A stretch of DNA of 64,000 nucleotides from Chloropicon primus (Eukaryota; Chlorophyta; Chloropicophyceae; Chloropicales; Chloropicaceae), in contig CP060773.1 in NCBI GenBank assembly GCA_023205875.1, forward strand, positions 124,001-188,000, read 5' to 3'. The translations under genes and the position numbers were made by a program. The notes below the pieces were generated by a model, which was given only the letters and a program-made list of their open reading frames with translations, made no database searches and was not told where the DNA came from. Shown here piece after piece: positions 37,423 through 49,127 of this stretch. Position 1 is the first letter of the stretch. Every line of letters starts with the position of its first letter.

Positions 37423-39348
37423 ATGAGGCGAGCGACGGAGAGGAGCGTGATGGCCTCGTGCATTGCCGTCCTTTTGACCACGAGCGGCCTCTTCGGTGTT
37501 CTCGCGCATTCCACAAGCAATGAGACCGAAAAGGTGGAGTCGATAGAGAGAAAGCTGGTGAAGCAGTTGGGTTCCCTCGCGACGCAGATGGCCTCGGTGA
37601 ACGACATCCTGGGGAAGAATCCGGACCCGCTGCTTCTTGCATCGCACTTGCCGTTCTTGGAGGACGCTTGCATGAAAGACGGAGGCGAGGGCGAGGGCGA
37701 GGTTGGCGCGTCGGCGTCGTCCGCTGCCGGCGTCGAGAAGATGAGGACGGTCGGGAGAATGCTCGGCGAGTCCAAGGTTCAGGACGCCGCGGGCTACTGG
37801 GCGGAAGTCCTCAAGTCCGTGGACCCCATCAGGAGGTTCAAGCAGGACATCCAGAACCCGGACAACTACGTGACCAGCAAGTCGGGCAAAAGCTTCCAGG
37901 GCAGTTACGGCATCGAGTTCCCTGAGACCGGGAACGAGAAGCTGGACAAGTTCACAAAGTCCTTGAGCTGGAAGTTCCCCTACCAGCTTTGGTACCCGAC
38001 CAAGGACAACTTCCAGTTGAGCGACCCCTACTCGGCGTGGAAGCTGCTCATCAACCTCATCGACAGCGTGTACCTGAGGTGGTACGTGGACAACGCCAAG
38101 TGCGATTTCAAGCTCCCATCCGTCAAGCCCTTCCCCCAGCCCGCTGAGATCGAGTGCACGAGACCAAAGGTCAAGGTAAGCAACGAGAGCACGCACGCAA
38201 GGAGCTATGTTAGCGCGGCATCGCTGACTTTCTTCCCATCGATCTCCTTTCTCTTTGGATTGGATCCAAAGGTTTCCTACTGCTTGAAGTTCAAGCTGAA
38301 GACGCCTCTCCTTCAGCCGAGCGTGCCCTTGTGCATCCCAGAGGACGTGATGAGCACCCTCTTCAACCTCGGGTCCGTTCTCGGTGGGGTGGTTGAGGAC
38401 GGCATGAACCAAGTCTCGCCGTACTTCCTTCCGTTACTGAATGATTACATCCGCCTCGGCGGCACTCAGGAGCAGCTCTTCGAAGCCTTCGGGCTCTTGG
38501 CCGCTGACCCCGCCCTGAGCAGCATCACCGGGGATGGTAACGGAGGTGGATCTGACTCTGGCTCGGGGGGAGCGGTGGCCATCGCGGGCTTGCTTTCCAA
38601 CCCCGGCATCAAGGTGCTTCTCGACGGCGTGGACGTGGGAGAGCTCGTGCTCGGCGTTGGATTCAAGGGACTGTGGAGCACGTTGATCGACGCAAACTTG
38701 GCGCCTCCAGAGCTTCAACCCCTCCTGGAGGAGACGGGGCCATTCATCCCTTACATCATCTCCAACTACTATTCGTGCGGGGGAGAGACTGACCCGTTCT
38801 TCGACGCCATCAACGCCGTCTTGAAGAATCCTCTCGTCCAGTCGGTCCTGAACAACCCGGCGCTCATCGGGGGCGGGGGCTCGGGAGGGGGCTCGGGAGG
38901 GGGATCAGGGGGCATTCCTCCGCAACTCCAGGCACTCATCCCGACCTTGTACGCCAACGTGATCTCCAACAACCCCCCAATGTACAACTGGCTCGTAACG
39001 CTTCCAAACCAGTGCATCGTCGACCAGGGTTATATCCAACCTGTTGCGGTGATTGTGACCCAAGGCACCATGTTCGAGACGGTCGGAGAGCGGCTGCCAA
39101 AGCTCGTTGATGACTACTACAACGCTGGCTGCACGACCGAGCAGATCTTGGCCTTTGCTCCGGTCATGCTTGAGGCCTTCGGACTTCCCACGTCCGAGCA
39201 GACCAACGCGATCTTCCAGAAGACTGGCACGACCCCCAGCGGAGAGACTGTTGGCTTCACCACGCCATTCAACGGCGGTCCCTCCATCCTCCAGTGCCTG
39301 ACGCCCAACTTGGCAACCCTGACGACGGTCTTGGCCGTGGGCAAGTAG
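37423..39348 (+). CDS. Unrecognised secreted protein with three internal repeats
   Basis: A signal peptide is likely (MRRATERSVMASCIAVLLTT ... GVLAHS). A probable in-frame, stop-free 96-bp intron (38176-38271; AAG|GTAAGC to CCAAAG) gives 609 aa when removed. I do not recognise the family. The C-terminal half has three related units: YFLPLLNDYIRLGGTQEQLF, PFIPYIISNYYSCGGETDPF and RLPKLVDDYYNAGCTTEQIL. Each is followed by a short aliphatic helix (AFGLLAADP; AINAVLKNP; AFAPVMLEAFG). A Gly-Ser linker (GGGGSGGGSGGGSGG) separates units two and three. Several cysteines (DACMK, ECTRP, SYCLK, NQCIV, ILQCL) suggest an oxidising compartment. The N-terminal half has aromatic-rich WKFPYQLWYPTKDNF. Cell surface or luminal location is inferred. 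Confidence 0.8.
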   Translation: MRRATERSVMASCIAVLLTTSGLFGVLAHSTSNETEKVESIERKLVKQLGSLATQMASVNDILGKNPDPLLLASHLPFLEDACMKDGGEGEGEVGASASSAAGVEKMRTVGRMLGESKVQDAAGYWAEVLKSVDPIRRFKQDIQNPDNYVTSKSGKSFQGSYGIEFPETGNEKLDKFTKSLSWKFPYQLWYPTKDNFQLSDPYSAWKLLINLIDSVYLRWYVDNAKCDFKLPSVKPFPQPAEIECTRPKVKVSNESTHARSYVSAASLTFFPSISFLFGLDPKVSYCLKFKLKTPLLQPSVPLCIPEDVMSTLFNLGSVLGGVVEDGMNQVSPYFLPLLNDYIRLGGTQEQLFEAFGLLAADPALSSITGDGNGGGSDSGSGGAVAIAGLLSNPGIKVLLDGVDVGELVLGVGFKGLWSTLIDANLAPPELQPLLEETGPFIPYIISNYYSCGGETDPFFDAINAVLKNPLVQSVLNNPALIGGGGSGGGSGGGSGGIPPQLQALIPTLYANVISNNPPMYNWLVTLPNQCIVDQGYIQPVAVIVTQGTMFETVGERLPKLVDDYYNAGCTTEQILAFAPVMLEAFGLPTSEQTNAIFQKTGTTPSGETVGFTTPFNGGPSILQCLTPNLATLTTVLAVGK

Positions 39349-39604
39349 AAGAGTAACCGACGGCGGTTAGTAAAAAAAAATGTGATGATGAAGATCATTG
39401 CGGGATCACGTGAATCCAGTTCTTATTTATTATATGGTATGGTTACAAGCAGCAGGTACTTGTGCTCTTTTGTGTCTTGCGACGTGTGGTCCTCCACACC
39501 ACACGTCTTTGCGTCATGTGTTTTTGTTTTCGTAATGTTACAAAGAGAGCCCTCTTCTCTTGCACCAAGGCAGCGGCGAGGGCCGTGCAGCTCGAAGAGA
39601 GTCG

Positions 39605-40762
39605 TCAGATGGCGTGGTCCTTGCTCTGCTTCTTGATGGTAAAGCAATTGATGTCAAGAATCTTGCAGCAGTCGTTGACCAGGGAGTACGCCATGTGGGA
39701 GTAGGCCAAGACGCTGACGACAAAGAGCTCCTCGATGATCAACTTCTCGTCGAGGCCATCGTAGTTCTTCTGCAGCATGCTGTAGCACACGTGCGCGGCC
39801 ATGAAGAAGATCGGGATGATGGACCTCCTCCACGGGTGGTACTCCTCGTCACACATGTGGGCGACAATCAAAAGCATCACCAGCTTGGCGAACGCCAGTC
39901 CGAGCGTCCACACCACGAGTCTCGGGTGGAGTTCCATGATGTTCTTCTTGCTGAGGGACAGCCACAGGAACGCCAGGGAGTTGAGGGCAACGAAAGGCAG
40001 GATCTTCGACAACGCCCTGGCGAAAGAGACCTTCATGACTTTCCTTCTGTAAGGGCTCTTGAATACCTTGGTCACGTTACCCAGCACAGTGGCCCAGGAT
40101 CCCAAGAGGAGGCCGTACACGAATATCGAGTTGTTCTGGACGCCTGGGATGAGGCTGTCCTTGTTCCAGATTCCGACGCCCTTCCATGCAGTGAGGAGCT
40201 CGAGCGCGGTGAAGATGAGGATGCCCTCCGAGGGCCCGTTGATGGGAGGCAGATCGAACTCGTTGGTGTAGTACTCCTCCCAGCTGGCCATGTAAAAGCC
40301 GGTGGCGCCCGCGATCCAAAAGCACAGCGTCTTCCACGTCTCGCCAAACTGGAAGACCGCCGAAAGGGACAGCCCGCCTACCGTGACGACTAGGGCATCG
40401 ATTCCGTGGTCGAACAACAGACCCAAAGGCGAGGACGTTCCTGTGCGCCTGGCTTGCTTTCCGTCGAGGTTATCGAGCGTCTGATACACGAGACAGGCCA
40501 TCGCTTGAAGCACGCAAACCCACGATGGGATTTCCCCCTTCAAATCCGGTGCGTAGCTCACAACAACGCAGTGAGCGCCGAGCATGACAAGCAAACCGAT
40601 CAACGTGATCAGGTTGGGCGCAACCCACTTGGGTATGTACGTGCAGAGCACGTCGCATGCCGGCGAAGATATGTGCTTGTAAAATATTGACCGGTCCGTT
40701 CCCTTGTACTGGTACTTGGGCAGCTTCTTCCTCCCTTCGGCAGTGATGTACGACACCCCCAT
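39605..40762 (-). CDS. CDP-alcohol phosphotransferase (ethanolamine/choline phosphotransferase type)
   Basis: This ER membrane enzyme transfers phosphoethanolamine or phosphocholine from the CDP form to diacylglycerol, the last Kennedy-pathway step. The 385-aa intronless protein from MGVSYITAEGRKKL has the catalytic signature DGX2ARX8GX3DX3D as DGKQARRTGTSSPLGLLFDHGIDA. It has about eight hydrophobic segments and the usual N-terminal YKGTDRSIFYKHI and WVAPNLITLIG. Ethanolamine versus choline specificity cannot be decided by eye. The upstream region holds (AATC)n and (GAAC)n repeats. Confidence 0.94.
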   Translation of the reverse strand: MGVSYITAEGRKKLPKYQYKGTDRSIFYKHISSPACDVLCTYIPKWVAPNLITLIGLLVMLGAHCVVVSYAPDLKGEIPSWVCVLQAMACLVYQTLDNLDGKQARRTGTSSPLGLLFDHGIDALVVTVGGLSLSAVFQFGETWKTLCFWIAGATGFYMASWEEYYTNEFDLPPINGPSEGILIFTALELLTAWKGVGIWNKDSLIPGVQNNSIFVYGLLLGSWATVLGNVTKVFKSPYRRKVMKVSFARALSKILPFVALNSLAFLWLSLSKKNIMELHPRLVVWTLGLAFAKLVMLLIVAHMCDEEYHPWRRSIIPIFFMAAHVCYSMLQKNYDGLDEKLIIEELFVVSVLAYSHMAYSLVNDCCKILDINCFTIKKQSKDHAI

Positions 40763-41905
40763 GGCGACCGATGGACCAATACGAATCAACCAACCAATCA
40801 ATCAATCAATCACGAACGAACGAACGAACGAACGAACGAACGAACGAGTGAATGAAATGCCTCCACTGCATGGAATGATGATCAAAGATGAAGATGAAGA
40901 TGAAAGGGATTCAGTTGTCCAATCCTCGTCAATTGGTTCGTCCGAGTGGTCGATGGAAAGAGGAGAGGACAAGGAACTCAGAAATAGTGTTAAGAATTGT
41001 CGAAGAGGTACGATGCTCACCTCTTTATGTCGTGTTTCACGTCGTGTCGTGTCGTGTGATTCAAAACAAAGAAAAGGGAATTCAGTTCTAAAGTCCTCGT
41101 CCTTGGGTCATTTTCGTCGCCAGAGGTGTCGAGAGAAAGGGAAGAGGACGAGTGATGCAGTCATTAAGTCGACGAGGGCGAACCTGATCCCCGTCGCGAG
41201 GTAACCTTGTCCTTTCGAACAGGATCAAACGAGAGAGTCTCACAACGGAGAAGCCCAAAAGCATGGTCCGAGGGTCGTATCATCCTCATCCGTGGGTCAT
41301 ACGTTACGATCGAGGAGTCGACTGAAAGGTCTTGAAACGAAGCTTTGATCTTTTGTGTTTCGGTTCTCTCGTTCGTCATGAATCGTTGTGTAACATGATC
41401 GAGAAACTCACCTCTCTCTCTCTCGAAGGTCTTTGCGCTTTTGAGCGCCAAGAGATTTCAAAACGAGAGGCGCTTTCGTACACTCAAAACACAAATCCTC
41501 GTACACTCACAAAACGACGCGAAGAGAAGAGAAGAGAAGAGAAGAGAAGAGGGAGAGATTCTCTTGTTCTTCTTTGTTCTTCGTGGGTTCTTCTTCTTCT
41601 CCTCTGACGAGGACGAGGACGAGGAGAAGGAGGAGAGGAGGAGACGAGGACGAGGAGCTTGCAAAGTCAAAGCAATGGTTTCCTTTCAAGCTCTCAAGCT
41701 CAAGCCTTCTCTCCTTGTCCTTCTCCTTGTCAGGAGGAGGAGGAGGAGGAGACCGTTCAACGTTCACAGGGGGTTTGGCGGCGACGTTCAACGGATAGAT
41801 GACTACGGGAGAGTGGTAAACACGTTAACATGAACACACCTTTGTCAAAAGCAAAACGAAAACTTTCCCTCCAAAAACAACAACAACGTGGAAACCCAAA
41901 AGATC
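40763..41905. promoter_or_regulatory. Divergent region between the phosphotransferase and alpha-tubulin
   Basis: No gene seen. (AATC)n lies at about 40793-40811 and (GAAC)n at 40813-40846. A diverged core copy is at 40937-40966, and a similar stretch near 41100-41150. Minus-strand 5' splice-like sites (AGAG|GTGAGC near 41017; GAGAG|GTGAGTTTC near 41408) could belong to leader exons of the phosphotransferase. (GAAGA)n lies at about 41519-41550. Confidence 0.45.
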
Positions 41906-42240
41906 GATCGTGTAGAAATCCCTTACGATCACTTGGTCCCAAAATTCAAAAACATGTTTTCATTCATGGCAGCACCACAGTAGTAACTCCATGCTAACAA
42001 GGGTTTGCTCGATTTCCACCGATCGTGTAGGAATCCCTTACGATCACTTGGTCCCAAAATTCAAAAACATGTTTTCATTCATGGCAGCACCACAGTAGTA
42101 ACTCCATGCTAACAAGGGTTTGCTCGATTTCCACCGATCGTGTAGGAATCCCTTACGATCGTTTGGTCCCAAAATTCAAAACTCGTTTTTTCAAATATTC
42201 TTGGCAGCACCACAGTAGTGATTCCATGTTACTGTGGTTT
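41906..42240 (+). promoter_or_regulatory. 115-bp tandem repeats in the alpha-tubulin promoter
   Basis: Units start at 41906, 42021 and 42136. The first two are almost identical over 115 bp; the third matches for its first 45 bp and again at GGCAGCACCACAGTAGT. Each begins with an imperfect dyad, GATCGTGTAGG...CCTTACGATC. A second conserved string is GCAGCACCACAGTAGTAACT. Confidence 0.9.
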
Positions 42241-42264
42241 TCGATGGAATCCAAGGTTTGACCG

Positions 42265-42312
42265 CGATCGATTTTCGTATTTTTTTCAAAATCGATCGGG
42301 GAGGTATATAAG
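42265..42312 (+). promoter_or_regulatory. Perfect 11-bp palindrome and TATA box of alpha-tubulin
   Basis: CGATCGATTTT (42265-42275) and AAAATCGATCG (42288-42298) flank a 12-bp loop. TATATAAG follows at 42305-42312, 142 bp before the start codon. This is the clearest TATA-type core promoter in the window. Confidence 0.8.
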
Positions 42313-42438
42313 CGGTGGGGTCAACACAAACGACGTCAGTGTTCTCGCGTCCTTACTCGCGTTTACTCGAACGAAAGGTCTACAAAAAAGTTCTTTGCTT
42401 TGCTTTAAAAGCCTTCTCAATCTTTTACTTGAAGATAA

Positions 42439-43907
<1,469 letters not shown>

Positions 43908-44105
43908 ATTAGTACTAGTCTCTCATCACTCAGATGACCTCGGAGGGTCCTTCAAGTGCCCTTCCCCTTTAAGAGGTTTCTTTGTTAACTTATTGTTGAT
44001 TGAAAAATGTAATGGTGAATTAGCTTTATTCCTCTTAATAAGCCAAGGTGGTGTCTGTCCATTTTTTTGTTTGTTTGTGTGTGGCCTCTCCTTCCCACCG
44101 CCGCG

Positions 44106-47044
44106 TCACTCGAGCGTGGACCGCACGCTGTGCGGGGTCCTCGCTCTCGTTGCCGCCGTCGTCGTCGTATTGCCTTTGTCCCCACACCGTCCACAGGTGG
44201 CAGCGCAGTAGTCCCCCTCGATCAGCCACGTCTCGTTGCACTTGCCCCACCTGTGCTGTTCCTTGCAGGTGTGCTCTCCGGGAGGGGACCTGTCGTATCT
44301 CGGATCGCAAGCACCCTCCGGTGCGGGCTGCTTGGGCTTGCCACACTCATTGAGCATGTACTGGATTCCCTTCCTGTACTTGTCCTTGGTCACGCCAACG
44401 CCCTTCTGCACCTCAATCATTTTGATTCCAGCCTTGTCTGCATACTTTTCGTTCGATATGGAATCGTCGAAGAAGACAGCACACTCAGGCTTGTCCAGCA
44501 AGTTGTAATGTGCCAAGTTGCACTTGAGGGGGGCAGTCTTCTTCTTCTGGCAGGACTGGAAGGCATTGCTCTCCAGGAACTCTGGGGTGAAGATAGTTGG
44601 AGCCATCTCTCCCAAGAATTTCTTCACGTAGTCGGTGTGACAGCTCGCGGTAGCGATGGCGATGCCGTAGCCGAGCCTGACGGTCTCCTCCACGGCCCAC
44701 AGCCCCTCCGGAGCTTGCCTTGCCGGGTGATGCAGCTTCAAGGTGTCATCGAAATCAAAGATGACTACGTTGGAGGTGTTCGCCCCGCTCGACAGGACTT
44801 GATTGGCGTTACAAAGCAGCTCCGGGGCCTTCAGCCTCTTGCAGTCGGGGCACGAGCACGTAGTGTGGGTGCACCGCCCGCAAGCGCCCATGCAGTACTT
44901 TCCGGAAACGAGCCAATCCTCCTCGCACTTTCCCCAAGCGGCTTGATCCTCGCAGGAGAAGCTCAAGCTCGCGTTCGCGTGGACGGGCACGCGATCGGGT
45001 CCCCCGCAGATCGGAATGGAAGCGTTCTTCTCCGTCCCCCATCCGTTCGGGATGATGTCGCAAACGAGGGGCTCCTCGGGCTCCCTGGCAGCAATGGTCT
45101 CGATCTGATCCGCAATGCTGTCCAAGATCCCCTCGACCTCCTTGACCTCCTCCCTCACCACGTCCATGCCGCCTTGGCTCACACCCTCCGCGGCGTTCTC
45201 CTCCGAGAACTCCTGGCGAACCTTCCTGATGTTGTCGAGGAGGGTGGTGGATTGGTTGGCGGACCTGACCTCAAGGGCGGGGTCCAGCCTCCTCGAGAAG
45301 AGGTTGGGCTGGGCGCAGTCCATGACAAGAACTTTCTGGCAACCATCGTGCCTGTTCTCCTCCGGCATCTGCCACAGCCTCTCCCCGTTGTGGCTGTACG
45401 CGATTGCCTCGGCACCCCAACCGTTACTGTACGTCAGCACGGGCCTCGGGGTGATCTCCTGCATGCCTGAGATGTCAAAGGGCCTCCCTTCCTCGAACTC
45501 GTACACGAAGGGCCCCTTGTAGGTCTGCAACGTCAGGGACTTGCCCTCGGGGTGGACGTCAGCTCCAGTGATGCTGAAGAGGTGGTCCTCGTCGTAAGAG
45601 ACGCAATCGGTTCCGGCGGCGATGCAAGGGGGCTGAATGAACGCAATGGAGAAGAGGTCCAGCTTGAGGTAGCGCTTGTTCCACTTTGGCTGCTTCACCA
45701 CATCGAAGAGGATGTCGCTCTCGTACACGTTGGCCCCCCTCACCTCCTCGTTCTTCTCGAAGAGCCAAAACCTGCTGCCGTCGGGAGCGACGGCGAGGGC
45801 CTCCGAATCCTTCTCCTTCCCTCCAGGGTACTTGAATGCAAACACCCACAGGGACTCCGCTCCCTCGGGTTGGGTCTTCAGCACGTCCTTCTCAAAGTCC
45901 ACCCTCTCCATGTTCGTCTCGTCGGACTTGCACTTGTGGTGCTGGCACCTGTCGCCGCCCATGCCCGGCTGGCAGATCCCGGCCCGGTTCCTCTTGTCCA
46001 CCTGGTTGGGCGTGAAGTACTCGGTGCTGATCCTCTTGCCCGGGTCGGCTCTCACGTGGGTCTGGGTCACCATGAAACGCAAACGAAAACGATTGAAAAC
46101 AATGAATAAGTCAGCAAGAGAGGAGTCGGAGGAGAGGAGGATTTGGGCTGACTTACGATCTCGGGCTCCACCATGGCGATGACCTGGGAGTACCCCCTGT
46201 TGAACTTGTTGTTCCCCGTGTCGGAGATCCACAGGCACTGCCTCTTGGACCCGTCCGGGCACTGGGCGGTTGACATGTCCTCCCAATCCACCCTGCCGCT
46301 CTTGGGATTCTTGTTGACCCAGTGCGGGAGCTCCACCTCCAACACCGGCTGCCCCTGAAGGGCAAACTCGTCGCCAATCTTGTGGTCACCCTCCTTGGCA
46401 ATCGTGTCACTCAGGAAGCCGAGGACCTTGGTCGTCCACCCGTCCACGTGGGTCCACAGCACGTGCCTGTTGAGCCTGCTCGCCGCCAGGCCGCTGGCTT
46501 CCTTGGCCCGGTTCGTCCTAATCCTCCACTCGTACGTTATGTGTCCGCCGCACGAGGACGACCCGACATCCGGCATGCCGGAGGAGGAGGACGATGACGA
46601 CAAGGTGGACAATGTGGAGAAGGAGGACAAGTCCACCGGGATCCTTTCTTCGCACCTGCCGCACATCTCCGCGCAGTAGTCCCCCTCGATGAGCCAAGTC
46701 TCGTTGCACTTGCCCCAATCCACCTGGTCCTTGCATGTGTACTCCGCGGGCTCCTTGTCCCTCGAACCGCGGCACAGAGGCAGCAAGGAAGAAGAGGAGC
46801 GGAAGGAGGAAGCCAGCGTTGTGGCCTCCACCTCCATCTCGATGGAGGAGGTCACATCCGCATCCGCATCATCATGTCGAGGTGGACTCGTTTGCCTCTG
46901 CCACGGTCGCATCATGGTGAACGCCTCCGTGCCGCCCAGAACACACATCATGACGAGGCCGAGGAGGAGAACCCAAGAGGTCGCTGCGACGATACCGGAA
47001 GACCTGGACCTGAAGGAGGTCATCCTTGCTCTGATGATCGGCAT
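44106..47044 (-). CDS. Secreted modular protein: three ShK domains plus a HAD-like phosphatase domain
   Basis: Exon 1 (46157-47044) and exon 2 (44106-46061) are joined across a 95-bp phase-0 intron (GTAAGT/ACCCAG), giving 947 aa. The N-terminus has a basic start and hydrophobic segment (IVAATSWVLLLGLVMMCVLG), a signal peptide or anchor. ShK domains lie near 102-132 (CKDQVDWGKCNETWLIEGDY), 660-690 (CEDQAAWGKCEEDWLVSGKY) and 890-920 (CKEQHRWGKCNETWLIEGDY). Between the first two lies a region with WISDTGNNKFNRG and FWLFEKNEEV strings that could be a beta-propeller. A HAD-type core follows: VVIFDFDDTLKLHH (about 732), IATASCHTDY, and VFFDDSISNEKYADKAG. Catalytic activity is not proven, since the HAD signatures are read by eye only. 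Confidence 0.85.
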
Positions 47045-47643
47045 CAGTCAGTCTCCTCAAGTCTGCAGCTCGTCACACTGACAGGGAGATCGCCGGAAAC
47101 GGAAAGAAAGACAGAAACCGACTTGAACGCTCCTCCGCAAAGGCAACTGGAGGAAAGAGAAAGGGAAAGGGAGATGGACGGCGGTTGTGCTCCCCTGTCG
47201 ATGATGATGCGCGCCCCCCTCCTTTTCACAATGGAGAGTGCCTGTCTGTCTCTCAAGCCGGGCGTCAATTCAATTCTCGGTGATCCTCTCTCGGACATTG
47301 AGATTAATCGGGGGCAGTGATCCCATAGACAACATTGTGCAGAGAATTAGGAGGGAGACGGTGAACGAATGACCTCCGCCGCCCACTCCGTCACTCTCCC
47401 CCCCTCCTTCTCCTCTCTCTCTCTCCCTCTCTTTCTCCGGGCGGGCAGGGCACCTCGTTGTCGTCGTCGTCGTCATGTGATGCGAGCCGCGGAAGGACGT
47501 GAAGACACACTCTCACACTTCTCACACACAGAGAGAGAAAGAGAGAGAGGGAGGGAGAGAGGAGTTAGACAAATGCGCCCCTCCCTCCCTGCTTCTCCCA
47601 CTCCCCACCACCTAACCACTATCCTCGGCTCCTCCATCATCCT
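47045..47643. other. Gap upstream of the ShK/HAD gene
   Basis: No gene seen. CT- and GA-rich tracts lie at about 47398-47440 and 47528-47565. No copy of the recurring core found. It should hold the promoter of the ShK/HAD gene and the 3' end of the next gene. Confidence 0.4.
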
Positions 47644-48381
47644 CTACTCCACCCTCTCGATCGCGATGTTCGACTGCAGAGGCGGGAACCGGAAGACCGC
47701 CCGCCCGCCCTCGTCGTCGTAGGCGAGGACGGGGAAGAGGGAAAAGGCTGGGAGGAACCCCACGTTGCCCACCGCGTTCACGAAGCGATCCACGAATTTT
47801 TTCTCCCCGTCCCCCGAGTAGTAGGATTCCCTCAGGCCGACGCCGTCCGCCTCCTCCTCCGCGTCCCACCAGAACGTGTCGAAGCTCACGCGAAGGGTCC
47901 TCTCGTCCTCCGCTGTCACCCTCCCCGAGGCCGAGAGCCAGCCGGAGCCCAGAATGTTGCTCGAGTACCTCACGTGGGACGAAAAGGCGCCCTCCTCGTC
48001 GTGGAGCTTGTACCTTATTGGCGCGAACTCCGTCTTGAGAACTTTGGACATCGCCTCGATGTGCTCCGCCCGGACAACTTCCCAAGTTGTTCCGAACGAC
48101 TTGAGGGCCTCCACCGCTGTCTCCGTGGTCGAGTAGCCGCTGCCAACAAAGGCTTCCACGTCGAAGGACGCCTCCCCTCCTTCCCTTCCCAGCCCCGTGA
48201 CGACTTGCTGCCTCCGCCTCGCTCGAGGACCGGCGCAACCGTCGCCGCCTCTGGCCCCTGGGTTCCTTTGCCAGCAGAGGGACTCCCGAAACCGAGGCCT
48301 TCCTCCTCCGGCACGCCTTCCCGGTTCGCACCTCGTCACGGGGCTGGACACCTCCAGTGGCCTCTCCCTGGCCCACCTCAT
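47644..48381 (-). CDS. Hypothetical protein, possibly lipocalin or PAP/fibrillin-like
   Basis: An open frame of 245 aa runs from the ATG at 48381. The first 80 residues are Arg-rich and low in acidic residues and could be a targeting sequence or partly non-coding. From about 85 the protein looks globular and beta-rich: FVGSGYSTTETAVEALKSFG, IRYKLHDEEGAFSSHVRYSS, NILGSGWLSASGRVTAEDER, LRVSFDTFWWDAEEE and the C-terminal FRFPPLQSNIAIERVE. The end weakly recalls plastid lipid-associated (fibrillin) proteins, but the family signature is not clear. A pyrimidine tract and AAGCAG lie just upstream of the ATG (minus strand, about 48393), so a 5' exon is possible. Confidence 0.6.
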   Translation of the reverse strand: MRWARERPLEVSSPVTRCEPGRRAGGGRPRFRESLCWQRNPGARGGDGCAGPRARRRQQVVTGLGREGGEASFDVEAFVGSGYSTTETAVEALKSFGTTWEVVRAEHIEAMSKVLKTEFAPIRYKLHDEEGAFSSHVRYSSNILGSGWLSASGRVTAEDERTLRVSFDTFWWDAEEEADGVGLRESYYSGDGEKKFVDRFVNAVGNVGFLPAFSLFPVLAYDDEGGRAVFRFPPLQSNIAIERVE

Positions 48382-49127
48382 CCCACCTGCTTGAAAAAAA
48401 ACGTTTCACTCTTCAATCGAAGCGTTACAAGGGTCATGTGGGTACTCCACCGAATGCTCGCGAGTTCACGCTTCGTTCAGTGCGGTCTTCTTCCCCTCTA
48501 ATGGCTGTCACGTTCTTCACCGTCCTCGACAAGACTAGGCATTCGGGTGGTTTCTGCTTCACATCCAGTCCTCCCAGTCAATCCCTCGACCCATCCGAGC
48601 ACCAAACGAGTCGAGCGAGGGCTCGTTGGAACGATCTCGACGTCTAGTTTCGTCCAGTCCCCTCCTCTTTCTCTCCTTCTCCTCAATGCGTTTTCAATCG
48701 TCGAAGAACTCGCCCCGAGTCGTCCACCCAGAAGCAGGAAGTTGATTTTGTTTTTTCTTGTGGGGTGGCGTCAACCCAAGTGAAGGAGGTATCGATAGAA
48801 TCGGCTCGTTTTCAGGACGAAGGCGAGGTCGCGTTGCGAAGGAGAGAGTGTCATCGTAATCCTCGTATCTTTCTCTTTCGAACGAGCCCTCACTCGACCC
48901 ATTTGGTGTTCGGATTGGTCGAGGGATCGACTGGGTGGACAGAAAACCATTAGCGTCAGTGCTGGATCCCCAACCCATCCCTTCGAGGAGAAAGTTGTCG
49001 TCTATAACGTCGAGGGAAGCGGTCGATTGCGGGATTATCAGAAAGAGGATCTCTTTCTCTTTCGAACGAGCACTCACTTGACCCATCTGTCGTGACGGAA
49101 GGATAAGATCGCGAGGACCGGAACAAG
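48382..49127. promoter_or_regulatory. Divergent promoter region with paired core elements (unknown gene / EMC2)
   Basis: Core copies lie at 48615-48634 (plus), 48874-48893 (minus) and 49058-49077 (minus). Each reads opposite to the gene it precedes, and each is extended by an AAGTGGGTC- or CACTCGACCC-like flank. The stretch 48485-48660 is also similar to 62405-62600 upstream of PDK. No gene seen. Confidence 0.6.
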
